Source of the DNA: Sphingomonas sp. Leaf67
GTDB taxonomy: Bacteria > Pseudomonadota > Alphaproteobacteria > Sphingomonadales > Sphingomonadaceae
Direction: 5' to 3'
NCBI RefSeq assembly: GCF_001421965.1
Contig: NZ_LMLP01000019.1
Span: 62,001-126,000, forward strand
Length of the DNA stretch: 64,000 nt
The position numbers and the translations under genes were made by a program. The notes under the pieces are model-generated. The model did not search any database. It saw only the letters and a program-made list of their open reading frames with translations, and was not told the origin of the DNA. Positions 28,111 to 37,047 of this stretch are shown one piece after another (position 1 is the first letter of the stretch; the number at the start of each line of letters is the position of its first letter).

Positions 28111-29277
28111 ATGACCAGTCACGACGCCATCATCCTCGGCGCGGGCGGTGCGGGCCTGTTCTGCGCCGGCATCGCCGCACAGCGTGGCCGGCGGGTGCTG
28201 GTCGTCGACCATGCATCGGAGCCGGGACGCAAGATCGTCATTTCGGGTGGCGGGCGCTGTAACTTCACCAATATCGGGACGAATTGGGACCGCTATGTCT
28301 CGGCCAACCCGCAATTCGCGCGGTCGGCGCTGGGCCGCTATACCGCCCAGGACTTCCTCGCGCTGGTCGACCGGTACGGAATCGCGTGGCACGAGAAGAC
28401 GCTGGGGCAACTCTTCTGCGACGGATCGGCCCGACAGATCGTGGCGATGCTGCTCGAAGAGGCGGCGGGGGCGGACATCCGGTTGGGCCAGCCGATCCGC
28501 GACGTGACCCATGCCGATGGCGTCTTCACCGTGCGACATGGCGATCTCGACGCGACGGCACCGGCGCTGGTCGTCGCGACCGGTGGGCCTTCGATCCCCA
28601 AGCTCGGCGCGACCGGCTTTGCCTACGACCTTGCCAAGCGCTTCGGCCTAAAGCTGGTCGAGCCGCGGCCGGCGCTGGTGCCGTTGACGCTGCCGCCCGG
28701 GGACGCGCTGTTCCGCGACTTGTCGGGGGTCGCGACCGAGGTCGTTGCGGGCGCGGGCAAGGCGACGTTTCGCGAGGCGGCGTTGTTCACCCATCGCGGG
28801 CTGTCGGGGCCGGCGATCCTGCAGGCATCGTCCTATTGGCGGCATCGCGAGGCGGTGACGATCGATTTCGTGCCCGACCAGCCACCGGGCTGGCTGCTCG
28901 CCACCAAGCGGGCGCGCCCGCGTGCCGGGCTGCGATCGGCATTGGGCGCGGCCCTGCCCGACCGACTGGCCGAGGCACTGGCGGCAAAATTCGAGGTGAC
29001 GGGCGAACTCGGCAATGCGCGCGATGCGGTGCTGGGCGATATCGAACGCCGGCTGTCGGGCTGGCAATTCCATCCCGACGGTACCGAAGGGTTCGCCAAG
29101 GCCGAAGTGACCGTTGGCGGGGTCGCGACCGATGGCCTGAACCAGAAGACGATGGCGGCGAAGCACCTGCCCGGCCTGTATGTGATCGGCGAGGCGGTCG
29201 ACGTGACCGGCTGGCTCGGCGGCTATAATTTCCAATGGGCATGGTCGAGCGGCTGGGCGGCGGGACAGGCGGTGTGA
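28111..29277 (+). CDS. HI0933/BaiN-family FAD-dependent oxidoreductase
   Basis: The 388-residue flavoprotein has the dinucleotide motif ILGAGGAGLFCAGIAA, ending RVLVVDH, and the family signature SGGGRCNFTN near residue 48. Near the C-terminus GGYNFQWAWSSGWAAG closes the FAD site. Members are annotated as aminoacetone oxidases or NAD(P)/FAD-dependent oxidoreductases; the substrate of most is unknown. Its stop overlaps the GTG start of the DNA glycosylase gene. Confidence 0.88.
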   Translation: MTSHDAIILGAGGAGLFCAGIAAQRGRRVLVVDHASEPGRKIVISGGGRCNFTNIGTNWDRYVSANPQFARSALGRYTAQDFLALVDRYGIAWHEKTLGQLFCDGSARQIVAMLLEEAAGADIRLGQPIRDVTHADGVFTVRHGDLDATAPALVVATGGPSIPKLGATGFAYDLAKRFGLKLVEPRPALVPLTLPPGDALFRDLSGVATEVVAGAGKATFREAALFTHRGLSGPAILQASSYWRHREAVTIDFVPDQPPGWLLATKRARPRAGLRSALGAALPDRLAEALAAKFEVTGELGNARDAVLGDIERRLSGWQFHPDGTEGFAKAEVTVGGVATDGLNQKTMAAKHLPGLYVIGEAVDVTGWLGGYNFQWAWSSGWAAGQAV

Positions 29278-29762
29278 CGCGCAAGGCGTCGTTCCCGCCG
29301 GTGGTCGATGCGGGGACACGCGTGCTGATCCTCGGCAGCCTGCCGGGTGATGCGTCGCTGGCGGCGGGGCGCTATTACGCGCATCCGCAGAACCAGTTCT
29401 GGCGGTTGCTGTCGCCGGTAATCGGGGTCGAGCTGCCTGCGCTTGCGTATGACGATCGGTTGGCGGCGCTCCGGACGGCGGGGATCGGGCTATGGGACGT
29501 GGTGGCGAGCGCGACCCGGCCGGGCAGCAGCGACGCCGCGATCCGCGATGCGACCGCGAACGATGTGGCGGCGCTCGTCGCGACCCTGCCCGCGTTGCGG
29601 CTGGTGGCGTTCAATGGCGGGACGGCGTGGAAGGCCGGACGCGGCATGGTGGCCGGCGTCGAGACGCTGGCGCTGCCGTCGAGCAGTCCGTTGCATACGG
29701 TGGGGGTGGCAGCGAAGCAGGCGGCTTGGGACGCGATCGGGGACTATCTTTCAACCGAATAG
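29274..29762 (+). CDS. DNA-deoxyinosine (hypoxanthine-DNA) glycosylase, UDG family 6
   Basis: The 162-residue protein starts with TRKASFPPVVDAGTRVLILGSLPGD, here given in parts: SFPPVVD and LILGSLPGD, then YYAHPQNQFWRLL, and SSSPLHT near the C-terminus. These mark the HDG family, which excises deaminated adenine. The GTG at 29274 is used because it makes a GTGA overlap with the flavoprotein stop and opens at the conserved part; an ATG at 29235 would add 13 non-conserved residues. Confidence 0.87.
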   Translation: MTRKASFPPVVDAGTRVLILGSLPGDASLAAGRYYAHPQNQFWRLLSPVIGVELPALAYDDRLAALRTAGIGLWDVVASATRPGSSDAAIRDATANDVAALVATLPALRLVAFNGGTAWKAGRGMVAGVETLALPSSSPLHTVGVAAKQAAWDAIGDYLSTE

Positions 29763-29921
29763 CGATACCTGCATTCCGCGCTCCTACAGCGGCGATCGGT
29801 CGGCAAGTAGATGGCGCTGGCGAGCCTCCGGCCTGATCCGGTAAGTTTTGCCGACCAGTATCAAATCTTTCGCGAAGGGCAGCGCGCCTGTCGGAAGAAT
29901 AGGAATAGCATGACTAGCCGG

Positions 29922-30329
29922 CTAATGCCGATCGATGTCCGCGATTAACGCTTCGCGAAATTGCGTGGCACGGTCCGCATCAGCCCCTTTGGGAAACGTA
30001 ATCCATATCCGTCCGATATGACCCCGATCGTCCGCCAGCATCTGGTTCTCCTCATCATCAGCCCCCTGCCAGACCCCTACGTTAAAACTGCTATGGAATG
30101 ACGGAGGAAGGGCGGATGTCCGTTCGAACTGCTGCCACTTCCGCGATACGTCATCGACATGAAAACCAGCCGCCAGCGCATGGCGGCGGAAAATCTCCAC
30201 GAGCAAACGGCGATCCGCTTCGTCACGCGGCACGACCTCCAAGGCGGCTACGGTGCGGATCCGTTCCTGATCGACGGGTTCGCAGGCGGTCATCAGCAAT
30301 AGAAACGCTATGCACCGCATCCTGTTCAT
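29922..30329 (-). CDS. Small predicted lipoprotein
   Basis: The 135-residue protein starts MNRMRCIAFLLLMTACEPVD, with lipobox LMTAC (Cys16). The mature part is charged and predicted soluble, with VGVWQGADDEENQ in its centre; no family is recognised. Alternative starts are ATG at 30320 and 30353. It is divergent from xseB, with 94 bases between. The 159 bases to its left hold no gene. Confidence 0.65.
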   Translation of the reverse strand: MNRMRCIAFLLLMTACEPVDQERIRTVAALEVVPRDEADRRLLVEIFRRHALAAGFHVDDVSRKWQQFERTSALPPSFHSSFNVGVWQGADDEENQMLADDRGHIGRIWITFPKGADADRATQFREALIADIDRH

Positions 30330-30423
30330 ACCGTCGCCCTGGATCACTGCCATCGACCAAAACGCATACCAACCCCGGCTCCCCGGTTGCAATCGCCCTG
30401 CCCCCTGCCCCATAGCGTCGCCT

Positions 30424-30666
30424 ATGTCCGACGAACGCGATGTTTCCGCCCTGTCCTTCGAAGATGCGCTCCGCGAACTCGAGGGAATCGTAAGCCGGCT
30501 GGAGACGGGTCAGGAAGACCTCCAGACCGCGATCGACCTGTATGCCCGGGGCGACCTGCTCCGCGCGCAATGCGCCGCGCGGCTCGATGCGGCGCAGGCG
30601 CGGATCGAGGCGATCCGGGTCGATGCCGAAGGGCGCGCCTCGACCCAGCCGTTCGACGCACAATAA
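30424..30666 (+). CDS. xseB: Exodeoxyribonuclease VII small subunit
   Basis: The 80-residue protein is the helical small subunit that binds XseA to form the single-strand exonuclease. LSFEDALRELEGIVSRLETGQ and LARGDLL-like (DLYARGDLLRAQC) are the family pattern. The stop overlaps the ispA start by one base (TAATG). xseA is not in the window. xseB-ispA is a widely conserved pair. Confidence 0.95.
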   Translation: MSDERDVSALSFEDALRELEGIVSRLETGQEDLQTAIDLYARGDLLRAQCAARLDAAQARIEAIRVDAEGRASTQPFDAQ

Positions 30667-31571
30667 TGGCGACGATCGCGCCGCCGGTGTCGCTGAACGC
30701 CGCCCTTCGGGAAGTCTCGGCAGAGATGGATCGCCAGTTCGACGCGCTGCTGCCGGTTCCCGGCGATCCGCGCGCGAACCTGTACCGCGCGATGCGCCAT
30801 GCTGCGATCGGCGGCGGCAAAAGGCTGCGGCCGCTGCTGGTGTTCGCGACCGCGCGCCTGTTCAATGTCGAGCGGAGCCGCGCCGCGCGCGCCGCGCTCG
30901 CGATCGAATGCATCCATGTCTACAGCCTGATCCATGACGATCTGCCGGCGATGGATGACGACGACATACGTCGCGGCAAGCCGACGGTGCACAAGGCGTA
31001 TGACGAAGCGACCGCGATCCTTGCCGGCGATTGCCTGCACGCGCTGGCGTTCGAGATTCTGGCGCACGAGGCGACCCATCCCGACAGTCATGTCCGCATC
31101 GAACTGATCGCCGATCTGGCGCACGCGTCCGGCCCGTCGGGCATGGCGGGCGGCCAGGCGATGGACCTCGAGGCCGAGGAAACGAGCTTCGACCTGAACA
31201 CCGTCACCCGGTTGCAGGCGATGAAGACCGGCGCGCTGATCGCCTGTTCGGTCGAAGCGGGCGCGATCCTCGGTCGGCTGCCAGCCGATCAGCGCACCCC
31301 GCTGCGCGGGTTCGCGCGCGACATCGGCCTCGCCTTTCAGATCGCCGACGACATTCTCGACGTCGAGGGCGACGAGGCGGCGGTCGGCAAGGCGCTGCGC
31401 AAGGACGGCGAGGCGGGCAAGGAGACGTTCCTGTCGCTCCTCGGCCTCGATCGTGCGCGTGAACAGGCACGGATGCTGGTGGAGCAGTCGATCGAGCATC
31501 TGCGCGATTTCGGCCACGAAGCCGACCTGCTGCGCGCTATCGCCCGCTATGTGCTGGAGCGTGATCGGTGA
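30666..31571 (+). CDS. ispA: Polyprenyl (farnesyl/geranyl) diphosphate synthase
   Basis: The 301-residue enzyme condenses DMAPP and IPP to geranyl and farnesyl diphosphate. The first aspartate-rich motif is DDLPAMDDDD near residue 94 and the second is DDILDVEGDE near residue 233; GGGKRLRPLL and the short chain-length region before the first motif are those of FPP synthases. The dxs gene, often next, is absent; coaD follows with a GTGA overlap. Confidence 0.94.
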   Translation: MATIAPPVSLNAALREVSAEMDRQFDALLPVPGDPRANLYRAMRHAAIGGGKRLRPLLVFATARLFNVERSRAARAALAIECIHVYSLIHDDLPAMDDDDIRRGKPTVHKAYDEATAILAGDCLHALAFEILAHEATHPDSHVRIELIADLAHASGPSGMAGGQAMDLEAEETSFDLNTVTRLQAMKTGALIACSVEAGAILGRLPADQRTPLRGFARDIGLAFQIADDILDVEGDEAAVGKALRKDGEAGKETFLSLLGLDRAREQARMLVEQSIEHLRDFGHEADLLRAIARYVLERDR

Positions 31572-32068
31572 GGATCGGCGTCTATCCCGGCACTTTCGAT
31601 CCGATCACGCGCGGGCATATGGATATCATCCGGCGCGGCGCGAAGCTCGTCGACCGGCTGGTGATCGGGGTGACGACGAATCCGTCGAAATCACCGATGT
31701 TCTCGCTCGACGAACGGCTGGCGATGGTCGAGCGCGAGGTTGCCGGCGTTGGCGGCGACATTCGCGTCGTCGCGTTCGATGCGCTGCTGATGACCTTTGC
31801 CGAGCGGCAGGGCGCGAGCGTGATCGTGCGGGGGCTGCGCGCGGTCGCCGACTTCGAATATGAATATCAGATGGCGGGCATGAACCAGCAGTTGAACGAC
31901 CGGATCGAAACGGTCTTCCTGATGGCGGACGTCTCGCTGCAACCGATCGCGTCGCGGCTGGTCAAGGAGATCGCGATGTATGGCGGATCGATCGCCAGGT
32001 TCGTGTCCCCGGCGGTGTGCGAAGAAGTGATCGCCCGGGTAGAGAAACTGGGGCGCAAGGGCGACTGA
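31568..32068 (+). CDS. coaD: Phosphopantetheine adenylyltransferase
   Basis: CoaD makes dephospho-CoA from 4'-phosphopantetheine and ATP. The 166-residue protein has YPGTFDPITRGHMDII (the nucleotidyltransferase HxGH-type motif), VIVRGLRAVADFEYE and the C-terminal RLVKEIAMYGGSIARFV. It starts with GTG at 31568, overlapping ispA by four bases, so xseB-ispA-coaD form one operon. Confidence 0.97.
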   Translation: MRIGVYPGTFDPITRGHMDIIRRGAKLVDRLVIGVTTNPSKSPMFSLDERLAMVEREVAGVGGDIRVVAFDALLMTFAERQGASVIVRGLRAVADFEYEYQMAGMNQQLNDRIETVFLMADVSLQPIASRLVKEIAMYGGSIARFVSPAVCEEVIARVEKLGRKGD

Positions 32069-32070
32069 TA

Positions 32071-32090
32071 TCCTTCCCGTACCGGGAGGA
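32071..32090. terminator. Short stem-loop between convergent coaD and DedA genes
   Basis: CCTTCCCG and CGGGAGG pair as a seven-base stem with one wobble and a three-base loop. It occupies nearly all of the 23-base space between two stop codons. There is no T tract. Confidence 0.35.
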
Positions 32091-32091
32091 A

Positions 32092-32646
32092 TTAGCTGCG
32101 TCGTTTCCACCACCAGGTCAGGCCGGCGATGACGGCGAACGCGATGCCGCCGCCGGCCAGCACCTGCCACGACGGCAGCCAGCGTCCGATCAGTTCGCTC
32201 AGGCCATGCCCGAACCAGTAGCCGATCGACACGAAGATCGTCGCCCATAGCAGCGCCGCCGATCCGTTGAGGATCGCGAAGCGCGCCAGCGGCAGGCGGG
32301 TAGTGCCGATCGCGACCGGGCTGACGGTGCGCAATCCATAGAGAAAGCGGAAGGCGAAAACGAATAGCGTCGGATGCCGCTCGAACGTGGTCAGCGCACG
32401 GACGAAGGCCGGCTTGCCGCGCCAGCGCACCACGCGCGGATGATCGCGAAACCGGCGGCCGGCAGCAAAGAAGAGCTGGTCGGCAATGAACGAGCCGATC
32501 GCCGCCGCGAGGATCGCGCCGACATAGGGCAGGCTGCCGCGCTGGACCATGATTCCGCCGAGGACGACGACCGTCTCCCCCTCCACGCCCGCGCCGAGCA
32601 GCAGCGCGGCAAGGCCGTAGCGCGCGACCAGCGCTTCGATCGTCAT
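32092..32646 (-). CDS. DedA-family membrane protein
   Basis: The 184-residue protein has about five hydrophobic segments and the DedA signature FRFLYGLRTVSPVAIG, with an early GVEGETVVVLGG acidic motif. DedA proteins are now linked to flipping of undecaprenyl phosphate or phospholipid and to proton-dependent envelope maintenance; the exact substrate here is unknown. The ATG at 32646 is used because the upstream in-frame part is Arg-rich shadow. It converges on coaD and diverges from ctaA. Confidence 0.88.
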   Translation of the reverse strand: MTIEALVARYGLAALLLGAGVEGETVVVLGGIMVQRGSLPYVGAILAAAIGSFIADQLFFAAGRRFRDHPRVVRWRGKPAFVRALTTFERHPTLFVFAFRFLYGLRTVSPVAIGTTRLPLARFAILNGSAALLWATIFVSIGYWFGHGLSELIGRWLPSWQVLAGGGIAFAVIAGLTWWWKRRS

Positions 32647-32737
32647 GGGCGGGCTTTCGGCATCGCGGCACCGTAGCGGCAAGCCGGGGCGGGTAAAGCG
32701 AAACACGCCCCTTTCGAACGACCCACGCGAACGCTAA

Positions 32738-33787
32738 ATGCCGACGATGCTTGCTCCTCCCCTCCCCTCGCGCGCCCGGCCGGGTGCAGTCGCCCGCTGG
32801 CTGTGGTGGGTGGCCGCACTGATCGTCGCGATGGTCGTGGTCGGGGGCATTACCCGGCTGACCGAATCCGGGCTGTCGATCACCGAATGGAAGCCGTTGT
32901 CGGGCACGCTGCCGCCGTTGAACGCCGCGCAATGGGAGGCGGAGTTCGCCAATTACCGGCGCATTCCCGAATATCAGCTACTCAATCAGGGCATGACGCT
33001 GGCCCAGTTCAAGGGCATTTTCTTCTGGGAATATATCCACCGCTTGCTCGGTCGTGTGATCGGGCTGGCATTTGCGCTGCCGCTGGCGTGGTTCTGGGTC
33101 CGACGGGCGATCCCGGCGGGGTATAAGGGGCGGTTGCTGGCGCTCCTCGCGCTGGGCGGCCTGCAGGGGGCGATCGGCTGGTGGATGGTCGCGTCGGGGC
33201 TGTCGGTGCGGACCGACGTGTCGCATATCCGGCTGTCGGTGCACCTGCTCAACGCGCTGCTGATTTTGGCGGGGACGGTGTGGACCGCGCTCGATCTGCG
33301 CGAACTGGCGGCGGATCGCCATGCACGGCCGGCGCGGATGACTACGGTCGGGGCGGTTGCAGGGCTGGTGCTGTTCGTCCAGCTGTTGTTCGGGGCATGG
33401 GTCGCCGGGCTGAATGCCGGGCTGGTTACCGACCAGTGGCCGCTGATGAACGGACGGTTCTTTCCGGCGGACGAATGGGCGGCGCGCAACCCGTTGGATG
33501 CGATCGTCAACGATCCCTATGTCGTTCACTTCATCCACCGCTGGTGGGCGTGGGTGACGGTCGCGGTGCTGATCGTGCTGGCGCGCGCCGCCAAGCGTGC
33601 CGGGCACCCGAAGGTGGCGAAGGTTGTACATATCGCGTTCGGCTTTCAGATCCTGCTGGGCATCGCGACCGTCATGACCGGGGTCCGGATCGAGGTGGCG
33701 GCGTTGCACCAGTTCGTGGGCGCGATGCTGGTCGTCGCCACCACCTGGGCGGCGCACGCGACCGGCCGGCGGGCATCAGGTATTTAG
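32738..33787 (+). CDS. ctaA: Heme A synthase (COX15/CtaA)
   Basis: The 349-residue integral membrane protein oxidises heme O to heme A for aa3-type oxidases. It has eight hydrophobic segments, RLTESGLSITEWKP with the conserved Glu, EYIHRLLGR and HFIHRWWAW with heme-ligand His residues. Length is typical of the alphaproteobacterial type 2 enzyme. Other oxidase genes are not in the window. It is monocistronic; 119 bases separate it from rplM. Confidence 0.95.
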   Translation: MPTMLAPPLPSRARPGAVARWLWWVAALIVAMVVVGGITRLTESGLSITEWKPLSGTLPPLNAAQWEAEFANYRRIPEYQLLNQGMTLAQFKGIFFWEYIHRLLGRVIGLAFALPLAWFWVRRAIPAGYKGRLLALLALGGLQGAIGWWMVASGLSVRTDVSHIRLSVHLLNALLILAGTVWTALDLRELAADRHARPARMTTVGAVAGLVLFVQLLFGAWVAGLNAGLVTDQWPLMNGRFFPADEWAARNPLDAIVNDPYVVHFIHRWWAWVTVAVLIVLARAAKRAGHPKVAKVVHIAFGFQILLGIATVMTGVRIEVAALHQFVGAMLVVATTWAAHATGRRASGI

Positions 33788-33814
33788 GTACCCGTCAGCA
33801 AAGCCGCTGTTTGC

Positions 33815-33843
33815 TTGACTTCCGAGGCTCCTTTCGGCATTTG
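33815..33843 (+). promoter_or_regulatory. Candidate promoter of rplM-rpsI
   Basis: TTGACT at 33815-33820 is followed 16-17 bases later by GCATTT/CATTTG, a weak -10. The position, about 65 bases before rplM, and the strong -35 fit a housekeeping-sigma promoter for a ribosomal protein operon. The -10 is the doubtful part. Confidence 0.35.
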
Positions 33844-33906
33844 GCCAGCGTTCGCACCGCTCCGGTTCGGGGTGGATGCGGTTAACTTCCGAAAGGTCCA
33901 ACGCCC

Positions 33907-34386
33907 ATGAAGGCGCTCATGAAGACCACCAAGTCGGCCAAGCCGCACGAGGTGGAGAAGAAATGGCATATCGTCGATGCCGACGGCCTGGTGGTCGGTC
34001 GCGCTGCGTCGATCATCGCCAACGTGCTGCGCGGCAAGCACAAGACGTCGTTCACCCCGCACGTCGATTGCGGTGACAACGTCGTCGTCATCAATGCCGA
34101 CAAGATCCGCTTCACCTCGAACAAGGCGAAGACGAAGACCTATTACAAGCACACCGGCTATGCCGGCGGCATCAAGGCGGTCACCGCCGAGAAGGTCCTC
34201 GAAGGCCGTTTCCCCGAGCGCGTCCTTGAAAAGGCCGTCGAACGGATGATCCCGCGCGGACCGTTGGGCCGCGAACAGATGCGCAACCTGCGCATCTTCA
34301 AGGGCACCGAGCATCCGCACGGCGCGCAGAACCCCGAGGTTCTCGACATCGCGGGCATGAACCGCAAGAACAAGGTGGGCGCATAA
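33907..34386 (+). CDS. rplM: 50S ribosomal protein L13
   Basis: The 159-residue protein is L13, an early-assembly protein of the large subunit. [27 protein letters not shown] and [20 protein letters not shown] are standard. A short N-terminal extension ([15 protein letters not shown]) is common in alphaproteobacteria. Its TAA overlaps the rpsI ATG by one base, giving the usual L13-S9 pair. Confidence 0.98.
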   Translation: MKALMKTTKSAKPHEVEKKWHIVDADGLVVGRAASIIANVLRGKHKTSFTPHVDCGDNVVVINADKIRFTSNKAKTKTYYKHTGYAGGIKAVTAEKVLEGRFPERVLEKAVERMIPRGPLGREQMRNLRIFKGTEHPHGAQNPEVLDIAGMNRKNKVGA

Positions 34387-34952
34387 TGTCCGACAACCGC
34401 CAGTCCCTTTCCGACCTCGCGAACCTGACCGGCCAGCAGGCCCCGGCAGCTCCGGCCGCCGCACCGCAGGCTTCGGCCCCGCAGGCCGATGGCGCGGAAG
34501 CACCCGCCGCTCCGGTCGAACCGCCCCGTCCGACCATGCCGCTGCGCGCGCAGGAAATCGACGCCTATGGCCGCGCCTATGCGACCGGCCGTCGTAAGGA
34601 CGCCGTTGCCCGCGTCTGGATCAAGCCGGGTTCGGGCAAGATCACGATCAACGGCCGCGACCAGGAAGTGTATTTCGCACGTCCGACGCTGCGCCTCGTC
34701 ATCAATCAGCCGTTCGGCGTCGCCGACCGCAATGGTCAGTATGACGTGATTTGCACCGTCAAGGGCGGTGGCTTGTCGGGTCAGGCCGGCGCGGTCAAGC
34801 ATGGCATCAGCCAGGCACTGACCCGCTACGAGCCGATCCTGCGGGCGCCGGTCAAGGCCGCCGGGTTCCTGACCCGCGACAGCCGCGCGGTCGAGCGTAA
34901 GAAGTACGGCAAGGCGAAGGCCCGCCGCAGCTTCCAGTTCTCGAAGCGCTAA
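34386..34952 (+). CDS. rpsI: 30S ribosomal protein S9 with an Ala/Pro-rich N-terminal extension
   Basis: The 188-residue protein ends in the S9 domain (about 61-188: [18 protein letters not shown] onward, ending RRSFQFSKR, whose basic tail reaches the P site). The first 60 residues are a low-complexity Ala/Pro/Gln stretch ([18 protein letters not shown]), longer than the roughly 130-residue E. coli S9. Similar extensions exist in other alphaproteobacteria. The start is fixed by the TAATG overlap with rplM. Confidence 0.97.
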   Translation: MSDNRQSLSDLANLTGQQAPAAPAAAPQASAPQADGAEAPAAPVEPPRPTMPLRAQEIDAYGRAYATGRRKDAVARVWIKPGSGKITINGRDQEVYFARPTLRLVINQPFGVADRNGQYDVICTVKGGGLSGQAGAVKHGISQALTRYEPILRAPVKAAGFLTRDSRAVERKKYGKAKARRSFQFSKR

Positions 34953-34962
34953 ACGTCGTCTG

Positions 34963-34988
34963 GAAGCGCGCCCGGTCGGGTGCGCTTC
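34963..34988 (+). terminator. Stem-loop after rpsI
   Basis: Bases 34963-34973 pair with 34978-34988 (11-bp stem, one G-T wobble, GGTC loop) ten bases after the rpsI stop. It lacks a T tract, so it may act as a 3' mRNA stabiliser rather than a full terminator. Confidence 0.45.
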
Positions 34989-35137
34989 GCAATCCCGGCC
35001 CGTTTTCTTGTCCTGTCACCCACGGCGTATCGTGTTCGGGTGGTCGGAAGGGAAGGCGGGCCGGACTTGCGTTCGGACAACATCGCACGCACGCGGTACC
35101 GAAAGGTTCCGGTTTGCGGCCAGTTGCGATCCCGATG

Positions 35138-35165
35138 GGGCGGTCCGGTATCGGGCCGCCCTTTT
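35138..35165 (+). terminator. Rho-independent terminator
   Basis: A 10-bp GC stem (35138-35147 with 35152-35161, one wobble), GTAT loop, then TTTTCGTTT. It is the first intrinsic terminator after rpsI, 185 bases downstream, and leaves a transcribed gene-free stretch 34989-35137 in which I see no clear structure or ORF. Confidence 0.75.
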
Positions 35166-35232
35166 CGTTTGGGTCATAACCGTATAGCGAGTGGCCGTCC
35201 GCACGCTGGCGGAGCCGAAAACAAGAGACGCC

Positions 35233-35982
35233 ATGACCTCGCGTGCCAAGACTTCGTTGCTGCCGCTTGCCGATTCGGACCTGTGGCCCGAGGAACTGCG
35301 CCGCAGCCTGTCCGACAAGCTGTTCACCATCGCGTTCGGCGCGATCCAGTGGCCGTGGCTGCTGCGCAGCCTGTCGGGCGGCAAGCGGGCCGACAAGGCG
35401 CGGTTGATGGCCGAACTGGGCCTTGCCCCCGACGCGCTGCCCAATCTGGGAAGCTGGAAGGCGGATACCGGGTATCTGTCGCTGATCGTCGAGCAGATCG
35501 CCGACAACCGGCCGCGCACCGTCGTCGAGCTGGGCACCGGCGCGTCGAGTCTGGTGACCGGCGCGGCACTGGCCAAACATGGCGGCGGGCAGCTGATCAG
35601 CTTCGACCAGCATGCCGGCTTCGTCGACGCGACGCGCGAATGGCTGGCCGAACACGGTATCGCCGCCGATCTGCGCGCGGCACCGCTGGTCGAATCGCCG
35701 GGGGACTGGCCGGGCGTCTGGTACGATATCGATGCGCTGCCCGATCAGGTCGACCTGCTGCTGATCGACGGGCCGCCATGGACGATCCATCCCTATGTTC
35801 GCGGCGCAGCCGAGACGCTGTTCGATCGTTTGCCGGTGGGTGGCGTGGTGATGCTCGACGACGGCGCACGGCCGGGCGAGCGCGTGGTCGCACAGCGCTG
35901 GCGGCGGCGGTGGCCGAACTTCCGGTTCGAACTGGTCAATCGCGGGACCAAGGGTACGTTGATCGGGCGGCGCTTGTCCTAA
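35233..35982 (+). CDS. Class I SAM-dependent methyltransferase-like protein
   Basis: The 249-residue protein has the Rossmann methyltransferase core: VVELGTGASSLVTGAA (motif I, about residues 99-114), ISFDQH (motif II), VDLLLIDGPP (motif IV) and VVMLDDGAR. The N-terminal 85 residues are helical and not recognised. The substrate is unknown. ATG 35233 is preferred to 35191. It is flanked by the terminator above and by the REP-like pair below, so it is probably transcribed alone. Confidence 0.75.
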   Translation: MTSRAKTSLLPLADSDLWPEELRRSLSDKLFTIAFGAIQWPWLLRSLSGGKRADKARLMAELGLAPDALPNLGSWKADTGYLSLIVEQIADNRPRTVVELGTGASSLVTGAALAKHGGGQLISFDQHAGFVDATREWLAEHGIAADLRAAPLVESPGDWPGVWYDIDALPDQVDLLLIDGPPWTIHPYVRGAAETLFDRLPVGGVVMLDDGARPGERVVAQRWRRRWPNFRFELVNRGTKGTLIGRRLS

Positions 35983-36072
35983 GGGCTGGTTTCGAAGCGG
36001 CGGGGGGCAGCTTCGGCTGCGGTTTGCCGTCGCTCCCTGCCTGCGCGGAACGTCTGCGAAAGTCCTCTGCCC

Positions 36073-36164
36073 CTACCCTGGCGAAGGCCGGGGTCCAGTC
36101 GGGAGGACATTTCCGTAAGTCACCAGCGTCCCCCAACTGGGTCCCGGCCTTCGCCGGGGTTACG
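36073..36164. repeat. REP-like inverted pair (family copy 2)
   Basis: Two units of 27-29 bases (36073-36099 and 36136-36164) face each other; both contain GGCGAAGGCCGGG in opposite orientation and end in GTCCAGT/ACTGGGTC. The layout equals that at 14653-14736. TCTGCGAAAGTC at 36053-36064 precedes it here too. It lies in the 260-base gap between the convergent methyltransferase and phosphoesterase genes. Confidence 0.7.
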
Positions 36165-36242
36165 CCAAGAGGTGGCTCCGTTCGCGACGTTCGGAGCGGT
36201 ATCGCCCGAGAGGCTTTTCGGCGAACCGAACAGGGGAGTCTT

Positions 36243-37001
36243 CTAGTCGCCCATCGTCACTGGTTCGTCCGCCGCGCCCATTTTGCGCGCGATGGTCTCG
36301 AACGCACCGCCGTCGATCCGGATCTCGTTGAACGACGGTGGATCGCGACGGGTGCGGGTCGACAGCGTGCCGGCGCCGATCATGCGCAACCGCCCCTTGG
36401 CCGTGCGATAGGGAAGATCGAACGGGTCGTGGACATGGCCCGACAACACCGCATGCGCCCCCGCTGCCACCACGGCGTCGAGCGCGGCGGGGCCGCCATC
36501 GGTCTCGCCGCTGGATTTAGTGCCGACATCGACGAGGGGGTGGTGCGCGGCGATGAAGATCATCCGCCCCTCCGGCACGCGTTCGATCAACCGCAGCGTG
36601 CGCGCCAGCGCCTTCGGCCCGACATAGCCTTTCGACCAGTCCCAACGGAACTGGAAGCGGGCGGTCGTCTTGAGTGGCACGATCGCGACGCCGTCGATCT
36701 CCAGCGGGCGTTCGATCATCCGTTCCAGTCGCTTGTAGCGTTTGTACGGCCGGACGAAGCGGGCGAAGAGATTGTAGAGCGGCAGGTCGTGATTGCCGAC
36801 CTCGACCGTGACCGGACGACCGAGGCTTTCGAGCCATTCGGCCGCCGCCTCGAACTCGGCGGTGCGGGCGCGCATCGTCAGGTCGCCGGTCATGATGATC
36901 GCATCGGGTTGTTCGCGCGCGACCGCTTCACCGAACCATGCGATCGCGTCCTTGTCCTCCGCACCGAAATGGACGTCGCTGACATGGAACAGACGGATCA
37001 T
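36243..37001 (-). CDS. Metallophosphoesterase
   Basis: The 252-residue calcineurin-like phosphoesterase has the five metal motifs: DVHFG, GDLT, GNHD, AAHHPL and SGHVHDP. The family includes cAMP phosphodiesterases, UDP-diacylglucosamine hydrolases and nucleases; nothing narrows the substrate here, though the CpdA/Icc-like layout is the closest. The ATG at 37001 opens directly at IRLFHVSDVHFG. It follows the MFS gene by 46 bases on the same strand. Confidence 0.88.
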   Translation of the reverse strand: MIRLFHVSDVHFGAEDKDAIAWFGEAVAREQPDAIIMTGDLTMRARTAEFEAAAEWLESLGRPVTVEVGNHDLPLYNLFARFVRPYKRYKRLERMIERPLEIDGVAIVPLKTTARFQFRWDWSKGYVGPKALARTLRLIERVPEGRMIFIAAHHPLVDVGTKSSGETDGGPAALDAVVAAGAHAVLSGHVHDPFDLPYRTAKGRLRMIGAGTLSTRTRRDPPSFNEIRIDGGAFETIARKMGAADEPVTMGD

Positions 37002-37047
37002 CGGGCGCTCCCCTAAAACTGCAAGTGCAGGCAACGCGCGACGGGGC

